Source: Pseudomonas fortuita
GTDB lineage: Bacteria > Pseudomonadota > Gammaproteobacteria > Pseudomonadales > Pseudomonadaceae
Reading direction: 5' to 3'
Length of the DNA stretch: 64,000 nt
NCBI RefSeq assembly: GCF_026898135.2
Contig: NZ_CP114035.2
Span: 2,397,501 to 2,461,500, forward strand
Shown here piece by piece: positions 27,401-35,555 of the stretch. Under the pieces are notes generated by a model. That model had not been told where the DNA came from. It did not search any database and saw only the letters and a program-made list of their open reading frames with translations. How positions within the stretch are numbered: position 1 is the first letter of the stretch; every line of letters begins with the position of its first letter. The translations under genes and the position numbers were made by a program.

Positions 27401-30400
27401 CTGTTCGAACAGCCTGGCGTCGGCCAGCGAGCCGTTGAGCTGGTGCAACAAAACCTGGCTGTGCGGCCAGGCGAGGTCGAACACCCGGTCGGCCAAGTGC
27501 CGGTCGCGGTACTTGGCCACTTGCTGCAGGCAGGTGTCGCGGCTGTCGGCGATGCCTGTGACCAGGTCGACCGTGGTCGCATGGCCGGGCATCAGGGTAA
27601 TGCGGCAGCGGATGGCCACGATCGGGTCCAGCACCGCCCCCGCGCTATCGGACAGCGCCTCGCTGTCTTGATCCATGGCCGCCGGCCGCGCCAGGGTGCG
27701 CCCGCGGCCGATGAAGCGGGCCCGATCGGTTTCGTAGGACAACGCCTCGATGTCGGCCCCGTGCACCGCCAGCACGTGGCACATCCACGGCACGGCGTCC
27801 AGCTGCGAGCGCGGCCGCCGCGTGCACAGAATGGCTTGCAGCGGGCGGATCAGTTCGGTCTGGATGAACAGCTTGCTGAACGCCGGGTGCAGGGCATCGC
27901 TCAAGGCCGGTGCCAATACCACTTCGGCGTAGCTGGTCAGCTCCAGGGTGCGGGGCTGGTCGCCATGGTTGGTCAGGTGCAGGCGTCGCAGTTCGATGTC
28001 GTCTTCGGGCGACACGGCAATTTCGGTATGGCAGTCGAAGTCGTGTTCGCGCACGCGAAACTCCGCGCGGCCGTCGCTGAAGATCGCTTCCTGGAGTTTG
28101 GTGCGGTGCCGTGTTGGCTGGTAGGAGGTGGACCAGTAGGCGCCGCTGGCGACATCGCGCAGGTAGCAGAAGCTGCCCAGGTCGTCGCGGCTGGCGTCTT
28201 CGCGCCAGCGGGTCACCGCCAGTGTGTTGCGCTGGCTGTAGCCACTGCCCACGTGGTTGACCATGACGTGATAACGGCCGTTGGACAGCAGTTGCACAGC
28301 CGGTTGGGCCCGGTTTGGCTCTTTGAACACCCGCAGCCGTGCCTCGGGGTCGCGTTCGGCGGCGTCCTCGGCCGGGGCCTGGAGGGTATGCAGGTACGGC
28401 GCAGCGGTTTTCGGCACGCGCTCCTGCAACAGCAGCATACTGGCCTGGAACCGCGGGTCGGAGGCGAAGCGCCGTTGCATGGGCTTGTTCAGCAGCAACG
28501 CGGTCAGGGCCAAAAAACCCATGCCCTGATGGTGGGCCATGAAGGAGCGGATCACGACGGCGTCTTGCCCGGGGGGCAGGCGTGCCTCGCTGTAGTCCAC
28601 GGCCTCGTAGAGCCCGAACCGGCCAGCCAAACCAAGTGTGGCCAGCCGCTGCAGGTTATGGCAGGCGGCAGCGGGCGTCACCATCAAGGCCAGTGCGCTG
28701 GCATAGGGCGCCACCACGCGCTCTTCTCCCAGGCCACGCTTGAGGCCAAGCCCTGGTACGCCGAATGCCCGGTACTGGTAGTTGAACTGCGCGTCCAGCG
28801 CGTTGTAGGCCGATTCCGAGACACCCCAGGGCAGGCCCGACAGTTTGCCGTGTTCGATCTGCCGTTTGACGGCGGCATGACAGGTTTGGTCGAGGAGTGT
28901 GCCCTCATAGTTCGGCATCACCAGCAGCGGCATCAGGTACTCGAACATCGAGCCGGACCAGGACAACAACACAGGCACGCCGGCATTGCTGGTGAGCAGC
29001 CTGCCGAGGGCGAACCAGCTGTCCTGGGGCACCTGGCCCTGGGCGATGACGACGAAGTTGGTCAGGCGCATCTCCGATGCCAGCAGGTCATAGAACGCGG
29101 TGTCCAGGCGGTGTTCGTCGGCGTTGTAGCCGATGGCGAACAGGTCGCGGTGGCTGTCGTACAGGAAGGTGAAGTCCATGCTGGCCAACGCGTCAATGCG
29201 GTTGGCCAAGGCGTGTGCCTGGGCGATGCGCTGGCGGGCAACTGCCCGGACGTTGGCCACCGCCAGGCGCTCGGGGGGCGGCCACTGGTCTGCGTCAAGC
29301 TGTGCCAGCTGGCGCCAGGTCAGCGGAGCGTGGGGGGCCTGATCGTTACCGGGGGGCAATTGCAGCTGCTGCAGTTCGCGGTTCAGGTCCAGGCATTGCT
29401 CATTCAGGGCATTCAGCCAGAACGTACAATCGTCGGCCGCTTCTGTGCCAGGCGCCAAGGCAGCCCGTTGCGTGATCAGCGGCTGCAACTGTTCGACCAG
29501 CATCGGCAACAGCGTGGCGTATACGTCGCCCACTTGTCCATGAGCGAGCCGCACCTGCTCGCGCAGGGCCGTGATCGGTTGGGTGTCCGCGCTTGTGCGG
29601 GCATAGGCGGCCAGCAGCGTGTCGAAGGTGTCGAGCAACCCCTGGGTCAGTCGCCGGTCGAGCAGGGATGTGTCGGCCATTTCCAGCAGGCCGGGCCTGA
29701 GCGTCAGCAGCAGGGCGGCCAGGTTGCCGCTGTCCACGCTGGAGACATACAGCGGTGGCAATGGCTTGAGGGTCTGGGTGTCGTACCAGTTGTAGAAGTG
29801 CCCTTTGAAGCGTTCCAGGCGGGCCATGCTGTCAAGCATGCAGGCCAGGCGCTCGAACAGGCGGCCCGTACTGAGGTAGCCGAAGTCATGTGCCGCCAGG
29901 TGCGAGAGCAGGGCCATGCCCATGTTGGTTGGGGAGGTGCGGTGAGCGATGCTGGCGAAGGGCGGTGCCTGGATGTTGTCGGGGGGCAGCCAGTTGTCGG
30001 CAGGGCAGACGTAACGGTCGAAGAAGGCCCAGTTGGCGCGGGCGAGGCGATGCAGGAAGACCATGTCTTCGGCGCCGGGCATGAGGGCGGTCAGGGCACT
30101 CGGGCGGCTGAGCCACCAGGCCAGCGCCGGGCCGAGCAACCACAGCGCAAGGATCGGCGAGGCAATCAGCAGTACCATCGGCTGCATCGCCAAGGCACCG
30201 GTCAGCACCGCCACCAGGGCCGGTTGCCCCCATTGCTCGCGATACACTGCCTGCAAGGTATCTGCACTGCTGCGTTCGTCCTCGCGCGAGGGGTTCCATT
30301 GCAGCAGGCTTCGTTTGCTGACCGCCAGCCGCCACAAGGTGCGAAGGATGGCATCCAGGCTGTACCAGGTCTCGAAGGGTAACCAGGCCAGCGACAGGCC

Positions 30401-33115
30401 GGCGCGCACGAAGTAGGTACCCGAGGTGCGCAAAGCGGCCAGCAGGTGCTCTGACAGAGGTACATCGGTGGTCTTGCCCAGCACTTCGAGCAGCGAATCC
30501 AGCACTGGCCGCGTCAGCAACAAGGCCAGCAGGGCCAGCGTCCAGGCGAGCGGCGTAGCACTGGCCAGCCAACCCCACAGCAGCAGGGCCAGCAGCGCCG
30601 CCGGCTCAAGGCTGCGGCGCAGGTTGTCGAAAATCTTCCAGCGCGACAAGGCGCTGAGCGGGCTTTGCGCCACGCTGTGGCTGCCCGTGTGCAGCCACGG
30701 CACCAGCCACGGCACCAGCCACGGCAGCAGTTGCCAGTCGCCGCGTATCCAGCGGTGTCGGCGCTTGCTGTCGGCACTGTATCGGGCCGGATAGGTTTCG
30801 AACAGTTGCACATCGCTGAGCAGGCCCGAATGCGCGTAACACCCTTCGATCAGGTCGTGGCTAAGTACACGGTTGTCGGGAAAACGGCCCTCCAGCGACT
30901 GCTCGAAGGCGTCCACCGCATAGATGCCTTTGCCAATGAAGGAGCCGCTGAGAAACAGGTCCTGATAAACATCCGAAACGGCCCGTGTGTAGGGGTCGAC
31001 ACCGGCGTCACTGCCAAACAGGCGCGCATAGCGCGAGCGCGACACGCTGGGCAGGCTGATGCCTACCCGCGGTTGCAGGATGGCGTAGCCTGCCTGGACC
31101 CGCCCCGTGTGCGCGTCGAACCGTGGGCGGTTCAGAGGGTGCTGCATGGCACCAACGAATTGCTGTGCGGCACCGCGAGGCAATTGGGTGTCGGTGTCCA
31201 GGGTGATCACATAGCGCACATGGCCGAGTGCTTGCAGGCCGCCGACAATACGCATGAAGCACGCGTGGCCGTGCCCGCGCAGCACCGCGTTCAACTCGGC
31301 GAGCTTGCCGCGCTTGCGCTCGCGGCCCATCCAGCAGCGCTCGGCGGCGTTCCATACGCGTGGCCGGTGAAACAGATAAAAGCGCGCGCCGCCCGGGCTT
31401 GGGTACTTGCGGTTGAGGGCCCGGATACCTTCACTGGCCTGCTCGAGCAGCGCCTCATCCTCGGGCCGGCTTTGTTCACGGGCATCCATGAAATCGCTGA
31501 GCAGGGCAAAGTGCAGGTGCTCGTCACGGTTGGCCAGAAAGCGTACTTCCAGCCCTTCGACCAGCTCTTCGACATCGCCGGCATTGGCCAGCAGGGTGGG
31601 CACCACCACCAGCGTGAGGGCGTCTGCGGGAATACCGGTGGTGTAGTCCAGCCTTGGCAGGAAGGAGGGTTTGACGGTCAGTGTCACCAGCCAGTTCACC
31701 AGGCCGATGGCCAGACGGCTGGTGCTCAGCAGAACCGGCAGGGCCATGGCGGCCAGCACTGCCAAAGGCCAGCCCTCCTGGTCAATGGCGCGCATGAAGC
31801 CCCACGCCAGCAGGCAGGACAGCAGTGTTACAGGCACAAGGTAGAACGCCAGCGGCGCCCGGTGCAGCAGGCGTTGCCAGCGCTCGGCCAGCGGCACCCG
31901 TACGGCCAGGCGCTGTTCCAGCAACGGCAGGCCGCCCCCCACCAGGTAGAAACCCACATGCTCAGCCGGTTCGCCCGGCGCGGTGCCTGCTGCCTGGGCC
32001 AGTTCGATAGCCGTGCGCGCCACCGCGACCTCGCTGAATGCGCTATGGCGCGCCAGGCGCTCGACGCTGTGCCGGTAGTGGTCACGGCTGGTGAAGTCCA
32101 TGGCGGGGTAAATGCCCGTAGGGTCGCGGTTCAGCGCTTGTTCGACATGGCTCAGTTGCTCGACGAACAGCTTCCAGTCGATGGTCGACAGCAGGCGCAG
32201 GCTGCCGATGCTGTTGCTGATGGACACCTGGTCGATGGCCTGCTGCTGGGCATCGAGCTGCACATGGCCTTCGATGCTGCGCGCCGACTCACTGAGCATC
32301 TGTTCCACCCACAGCAGCGGCTGGGTCAGAGAGGCACTGTGGCCCTGTAGCCGCCTGGCCAGTTCGGCGACGAAGGCAGCGGTCATCGGCGGTTGCGAGC
32401 GGGCCATGTCGGCGACCACCAGTACCACGCTCTTGGCGTCGCGCTCGGCGGTTTCGCCAAGCCGGTCGGCCCAGACATTGGCCAGGTCGCGGTCAGCCCA
32501 GTTGGCCATGACCCGGGCCGCCACACGGCGCAGGTTTTCTATCAGGGCCAGGCGCAGCATGATCGGGATGGCCCAGAGCTCACCCAGGGTCAGGGTGCAG
32601 GCCTGCTGATAAGCCTCGACGAAACGACTGAAGCTTTCCGCGTCGATGCGCCCGTCACCGTGGGAAATGGTTTCCAGGGCAATGTCGTAGACACGCGGCA
32701 GGCCGGTCGAAGGGCCGTTGTCCAGTTGTGGCAACTGCAGGCTGTAGTTGGCCGGCAGGTCGTGCTTGGCAATGCGGATATGGGTTTCGACCAGGTAAAA
32801 GTTGTCGAGCAACCACTGCGCGGCCGGTAACGCTGGCCGGGAGCTGGGCAGGGCGCCTGCGAGGGCAGTGCAACTGGCAGAGAGCATGCGTTCGTTGTCG
32901 GCCAGGCGGTCCAGCAGGGCGTCGTTGGCCGGCCGCAGGCTCAAGTGGTGCTGCTGGGCCAGCCGCAGGCCGTGCTCGGCCATCTGGTCGGCGTTGTACA
33001 GCTCCGAGCGCAGCAGGCTTTCATAGGTGAAGGTATGCCGGGGTGAACGCCAGCGCCCCGCGTGGGCGTACAGGCGTTGAAGGTAGCTGCGTGCGCGTAG
33101 CCAAGGATTGTCCAT
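24458..33115 (-). CDS. ndvB: Cyclic beta-1,2-glucan synthase (NdvB/Cgs type)
   Basis: A giant 2885-residue inner-membrane enzyme, close in length to Brucella Cgs and rhizobial NdvB, which make periplasmic cyclic beta-1,2-glucans from UDP-glucose. Membrane segments lie at about 425-495 and 830-1000. The glycosyltransferase-84 domain between them has LDTDTQLPRG near 640 and the QxxRW-like RHRWIRGDW near 790. A glycoamylase-like part follows at about 1070-1570 (GRLFERLACML, AHHQGMGFLALTALLL). The C-terminal third is a GH94 phosphorylase-type region with MGSGDWNDGMNRVG near 2560, the chain-length-control module in this family. No frame break is seen. A 12-bp in-frame tandem repeat lies at 30693-30725. 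Confidence 0.93.
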   Translation of the reverse strand: MDNPWLRARSYLQRLYAHAGRWRSPRHTFTYESLLRSELYNADQMAEHGLRLAQQHHLSLRPANDALLDRLADNERMLSASCTALAGALPSSRPALPAAQWLLDNFYLVETHIRIAKHDLPANYSLQLPQLDNGPSTGLPRVYDIALETISHGDGRIDAESFSRFVEAYQQACTLTLGELWAIPIMLRLALIENLRRVAARVMANWADRDLANVWADRLGETAERDAKSVVLVVADMARSQPPMTAAFVAELARRLQGHSASLTQPLLWVEQMLSESARSIEGHVQLDAQQQAIDQVSISNSIGSLRLLSTIDWKLFVEQLSHVEQALNRDPTGIYPAMDFTSRDHYRHSVERLARHSAFSEVAVARTAIELAQAAGTAPGEPAEHVGFYLVGGGLPLLEQRLAVRVPLAERWQRLLHRAPLAFYLVPVTLLSCLLAWGFMRAIDQEGWPLAVLAAMALPVLLSTSRLAIGLVNWLVTLTVKPSFLPRLDYTTGIPADALTLVVVPTLLANAGDVEELVEGLEVRFLANRDEHLHFALLSDFMDAREQSRPEDEALLEQASEGIRALNRKYPSPGGARFYLFHRPRVWNAAERCWMGRERKRGKLAELNAVLRGHGHACFMRIVGGLQALGHVRYVITLDTDTQLPRGAAQQFVGAMQHPLNRPRFDAHTGRVQAGYAILQPRVGISLPSVSRSRYARLFGSDAGVDPYTRAVSDVYQDLFLSGSFIGKGIYAVDAFEQSLEGRFPDNRVLSHDLIEGCYAHSGLLSDVQLFETYPARYSADSKRRHRWIRGDWQLLPWLVPWLVPWLHTGSHSVAQSPLSALSRWKIFDNLRRSLEPAALLALLLWGWLASATPLAWTLALLALLLTRPVLDSLLEVLGKTTDVPLSEHLLAALRTSGTYFVRAGLSLAWLPFETWYSLDAILRTLWRLAVSKRSLLQWNPSREDERSSADTLQAVYREQWGQPALVAVLTGALAMQPMVLLIASPILALWLLGPALAWWLSRPSALTALMPGAEDMVFLHRLARANWAFFDRYVCPADNWLPPDNIQAPPFASIAHRTSPTNMGMALLSHLAAHDFGYLSTGRLFERLACMLDSMARLERFKGHFYNWYDTQTLKPLPPLYVSSVDSGNLAALLLTLRPGLLEMADTSLLDRRLTQGLLDTFDTLLAAYARTSADTQPITALREQVRLAHGQVGDVYATLLPMLVEQLQPLITQRAALAPGTEAADDCTFWLNALNEQCLDLNRELQQLQLPPGNDQAPHAPLTWRQLAQLDADQWPPPERLAVANVRAVARQRIAQAHALANRIDALASMDFTFLYDSHRDLFAIGYNADEHRLDTAFYDLLASEMRLTNFVVIAQGQVPQDSWFALGRLLTSNAGVPVLLSWSGSMFEYLMPLLVMPNYEGTLLDQTCHAAVKRQIEHGKLSGLPWGVSESAYNALDAQFNYQYRAFGVPGLGLKRGLGEERVVAPYASALALMVTPAAACHNLQRLATLGLAGRFGLYEAVDYSEARLPPGQDAVVIRSFMAHHQGMGFLALTALLLNKPMQRRFASDPRFQASMLLLQERVPKTAAPYLHTLQAPAEDAAERDPEARLRVFKEPNRAQPAVQLLSNGRYHVMVNHVGSGYSQRNTLAVTRWREDASRDDLGSFCYLRDVASGAYWSTSYQPTRHRTKLQEAIFSDGRAEFRVREHDFDCHTEIAVSPEDDIELRRLHLTNHGDQPRTLELTSYAEVVLAPALSDALHPAFSKLFIQTELIRPLQAILCTRRPRSQLDAVPWMCHVLAVHGADIEALSYETDRARFIGRGRTLARPAAMDQDSEALSDSAGAVLDPIVAIRCRITLMPGHATTVDLVTGIADSRDTCLQQVAKYRDRHLADRVFDLAWPHSQVLLHQLNGSLADARLFEQMAASVLYPNASLRPNAALLASNRRNQSGLWGQGVSGDLPIVLVQIGDPANIHLVKQMVLAHAYWRQKGLALDLLIWNEDQAGYRQQLQDLIMGIVTSGSEAALLDRPGGIYVRPAQQLSAEDRLLTLSVARLVLDDTLGTLEEQLQLRRQPKVPAAVQANPASRRPAPANPSPTEQTTVMLGNRYGGFSADGREYVIALLPGSPPPAPWVNILANPQFGSVLSEAGSAYTWYENAHEYRLTPWHNDPVTDASGETFYLRDEDTGEYWSPTPQPCPGPGRYCTRHGFGYSVFEYVEQDLRSELWVHVAQDAPVKFSRLNVHNTSARVRRLSVTCFVEWVLGDLPGKTAMHVVSETDPFSGALFARNSYSVEFSTHVAFLDCDLPIQGLTCDRGEFLGRNGDCQAPLGMRQSRLSGRTGGGLDPCAALQVALQLEPGESREVVFRLGAARDTRAATRCVQQYRGLQAAMDEFDKVSAHWRRTLDTVQIETPEPALDVLANGWLMYQVIACRFWARSGFYQSGGAIGFRDQLQDSMAMVHAAPAAARQHLLACAARQYVEGDVQHWWHPPLQRGVRTRCSDDLLWLPLAASRYVEATGDYAVLDEPVGYLEGRALNAGEESYYDLPGHSALVEGLYQHCQRALGHALQCGAHGLPLMGSGDWNDGMNRVGEQGQGESVWLGFFGHEVLRAFGCVALRQGDSAFALRCTTQAAALAEKLEAHAWDGGWYRRAWFDDGQVLGSASNQECRIDSLSQSWAVLSGVASPERARLAMAALDSHLVRRDIGIVKLLDPPFDQGHLDPGYIKGYLPGVRENGGQYTHAAIWASMAYAQLGDADKAWELLRLINPVRQGSDALIDTYKVEPYVMAADVYAVAPHAGRGGWSWYTGSAGWMYRLIVESLLGLQRSGDTLRLQPLLPAGWPGYVLHYRFGSTHYRIEVRNGNGSELSLSLDGERLAEPKLRLKDDGCEHHVIAECRGCSLPAI
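30693..30727. repeat. 12-bp tandem repeat inside ndvB
   Basis: AGCCACGGCACC is repeated almost three times head to tail. On the coding strand it encodes PWLV-PWLV-PWLH directly after the RGDWQLL stretch. Being a multiple of three it could gain or lose copies by slippage without breaking the frame. Confidence 0.75.
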
Positions 33116-33346
33116 GGTGTGCCGGGTTGCCGATCTGGCCTTTCAGCACTCAGTCTGCGGCGGTTGCCCTGGCAGCGTCTGTACGTTAGCGAACAGACCC
33201 GCCACGGCGCTGCGCCTATGCTGAATCCCCGCAATCCCTGCACCCTTTTGCCATGGCGCGCGGTGCTTTCATGCCTGCCCATCCGGCAGGGGCAGCAATG
33301 CCCGCATCAGCTGAAAGCCAGGCACCCCTGCGCCACACGGGCGCGC

Positions 33347-33799
33347 CTACACTGTCGGCAGGCGCTTTTCCATTGGCTGGTAGACCAGCCCCGCAAACTC
33401 GCCCACTTCGCCTGCCAGGGTGAAACCGTAGCGTTGGTAGGCCGGCACCGAAGACAACGACGCCTTGACCGTCACCACGTCAACCCGGGCATGTTCCAGC
33501 GCTGCATTCATCAGGCGCGTGCCGATGCCCTGGCGTTGCCAGCCCGGAGCAATGAACAGCATCGCAACGTGGCGGCCTTCCTTGAGCTCGATCAGCCCCG
33601 CGATAGCGCCCTGCGCGACACAGGCGAGCATCAGGTTGTCACCTTGCATGCGCTCGGCAAAGGCTTGTGGCGCTGCCACCCTGGTGAAGGTTTCGACACC
33701 CTGCGCAGACAGCGAGGGTGCGACCGCCTGCGTGAAGGCGTCCAGGCACAAGGCGCTGACGTGGGGGAGGTCATCGGGGGTGAGGTTGCGTATTTGCAT
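33347..33799 (-). CDS. GNAT family N-acetyltransferase
   Basis: A 150-residue GNAT acetyltransferase. It opens with MQIRNLTPDDLPHVSALC, has the acetyl-CoA loop MLFIAPGWQRQGIGTRLMNAA at about 83-103 (core QRQGIGTRL) and ends with the AYQRYGFTLAGEV motif. Its start lies 29 bp inside the 3' end of the upstream reductase-M24 gene, so the two are probably co-transcribed and coupled. The acceptor is unknown. Confidence 0.88.
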   Translation of the reverse strand: MQIRNLTPDDLPHVSALCLDAFTQAVAPSLSAQGVETFTRVAAPQAFAERMQGDNLMLACVAQGAIAGLIELKEGRHVAMLFIAPGWQRQGIGTRLMNAALEHARVDVVTVKASLSSVPAYQRYGFTLAGEVGEFAGLVYQPMEKRLPTV

Positions 33800-35477
33800 A
33801 TTGCTCGTCCATGTCTGTAAACGTAATCAGGATGTCTTCGAAAAACGCCCCGATCGGTTCGGTGGGGTGGCACAACTGTATTTCCAGTACCCACACCACT
33901 TCGCTCGGGACGATTTCCACCTCGGCCAGCTTGTCCTGGCCATACAGTACGTGCGGGAAGTCGGCGACGCGATGCCCGGCCAGGTTGCGTTCCAGCTGCC
34001 AGCCCTTGGCCTGGGCACTGCGTTCGGCGAAGTCATAGAGCTCGCGTCCGGTCAACCCACGGCCCCACGCCAGGCGGGTTTCGTCGAACACCGCGTGCAG
34101 TGCCTTGACGCAGGCGTGGTGCAGCTCGTGGTGGCCAAACACGAAGGTGTCGCCATAGTCGCCTTCGTAGCCATCCCAAACCGGGCCGACATCGACCACG
34201 ACAATGTCCGTAGTACGTAATACACGATCCGGGTCGATGCCTTGGCGCGGTGTACGTACGGTGTCGTCGCCAAAGCGGATGTAGGTGGGGTGCCAGGTGT
34301 GGGACGCGCCCATTGCCTGCAGTGTTTGCGCCGCCATCTCCAGTGCCTGGTCGGTGGTCATGCCGACGTGCAATTGGCTGGCGATCGCGGCCACGGCCCG
34401 TACTGACTGCTCGCGGGCAGCGAGCATGCCATCCAGTGAGTAACGCGGGCCGACCTTTTCCAGCTCTGGGTGCAGTGTGTTGGCGGTTGAAAGCTGGGGC
34501 GCCAGTGCGCCGCTGGCGACAAAGGCCTCCGCGACAAAACGGTGGGGTGGCACGCCTGCGGCGAGGCATTGCTCGCGGGCCTGGCTGATCATCGTGGCAT
34601 TACCGCACGCGTAGACCTGGGTGTCGGCCCACCGATGCGCCTGGCCCAGCGCCACCTGCTGCACGCGTGCCTCAGCCGAGAGCACCGGGTGCCAGCGAAA
34701 GTGGGGGTATTCAAGGCTGGCCTGTTCGAGAAACGCGCGGTCATAGAAGTCCGCCGTCGATGAACCACCCCAGTACAGCGTGACCTCGGCAGCGTGGGCC
34801 ATGGCCGTCAGCAGTAATGGCTTGATGCCGGCGTAACCTGTGCCGGTGGCGAACAGCACCAGCGGGCGTTGGTCTTCATGCTGCCAGGTACAGGCGCCCA
34901 CCGGCCCCTCAAGCTCCAGTACAGCGCCTGCTTGCAGGGTGGGCAGCAGGCCTTCGGTGAACACGCCGCCGCTGACCTTACGGATGTGAAACACCAGTTG
35001 CCCCTGATCCTGAGCGGGCAGGTTGGCGATGGAGAAGCAGCGGCTGTCACCGTTGTCGAGCCGAAACCTCACGTATTGGCCGGCCCGCACTTCCAGTGGT
35101 TGAGCCGGTTGCAGCACCAGTTCGACGATATCTGCACTGAGTTCGCGCTTGCTGTGAACCTGTGCGTGAAACGCCAGCGACGGGGCGTCCAGCGACCAGC
35201 CGGGGATCTCCAGGCGCATGTCGCTGCAGGCGTGGCTCTGGCACAGCAGCATCTCATCGGCGGCCAGGGGGTAGGAGGGCGCGGGGGTGTCCGCATCTCG
35301 CTGCTTGTCCTGATACCGCCCCGACACGACTTTGACCTTGCAGGACCCGCAGGCGCCGCGGCGACAGGAGAACGGTACCGGCAGGCCGCTGGCGAGCATG
35401 GCGTCGAGCAGCAGTTCCTGGCGGGTTTCGAAGGTTTTGCCCGAGGGCGACAATTCGATGACGTGGCGGTTTTGCAT
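33771..35477 (-). CDS. 2Fe-2S ferredoxin / flavin reductase / M24 metallopeptidase-like fusion
   Basis: A 568-residue three-part protein, starting at the ATG behind a GAGGTG ribosome site (the frame is open 26 codons further upstream, into the intergenic region). Residues 1-95 are a plant-type 2Fe-2S domain with C38, C43, C46 and C79. Residues 100-320 are an FNR-type reductase with the flavin motif RCFS (147-150), the nucleotide motif TGTGYAGIKP and YACGN near 290. Residues 345-555 are an M24 (creatinase/aminopeptidase P-like) domain with all five metal ligands in place: D429, D440, H502, E532 and E547. The first two parts resemble oxygenase reductases, but no oxygenase gene is adjacent. A divergent MocR regulator and an overlapping GNAT gene flank it. 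Substrate unknown. Confidence 0.88.
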   Translation of the reverse strand: MQNRHVIELSPSGKTFETRQELLLDAMLASGLPVPFSCRRGACGSCKVKVVSGRYQDKQRDADTPAPSYPLAADEMLLCQSHACSDMRLEIPGWSLDAPSLAFHAQVHSKRELSADIVELVLQPAQPLEVRAGQYVRFRLDNGDSRCFSIANLPAQDQGQLVFHIRKVSGGVFTEGLLPTLQAGAVLELEGPVGACTWQHEDQRPLVLFATGTGYAGIKPLLLTAMAHAAEVTLYWGGSSTADFYDRAFLEQASLEYPHFRWHPVLSAEARVQQVALGQAHRWADTQVYACGNATMISQAREQCLAAGVPPHRFVAEAFVASGALAPQLSTANTLHPELEKVGPRYSLDGMLAAREQSVRAVAAIASQLHVGMTTDQALEMAAQTLQAMGASHTWHPTYIRFGDDTVRTPRQGIDPDRVLRTTDIVVVDVGPVWDGYEGDYGDTFVFGHHELHHACVKALHAVFDETRLAWGRGLTGRELYDFAERSAQAKGWQLERNLAGHRVADFPHVLYGQDKLAEVEIVPSEVVWVLEIQLCHPTEPIGAFFEDILITFTDMDEQYANTQPHPR

Positions 35478-35555
35478 GAACACCTCGGGGCAATTGAAGG
35501 TTCGATTGTTGCTATAGTCCAGGACCAGCAGAACCTCCAGTTTTGGATAATTCAC
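35478..35555. promoter_or_regulatory. Divergent promoter region between the fusion gene and the mocR-type gene
   Basis: This 78-bp region must hold both promoters. It contains TATAGT (35513-35518) and an overlapping palindrome GTCCAGGAC (35517-35525) that could bind the adjacent MocR-type regulator. The assignment is tentative. Confidence 0.35.

Noticed and set aside
26927..30382. 1151-codon open frame on the plus strand
   Set aside because: It is the antisense of ndvB; the translation is Gln/Gly/Arg-rich with no domain, a GC-skew shadow of the real gene.
30665..32350. 561-codon open frame on the plus strand
   Set aside because: Also antisense to ndvB, without recognisable motifs or a ribosome site.
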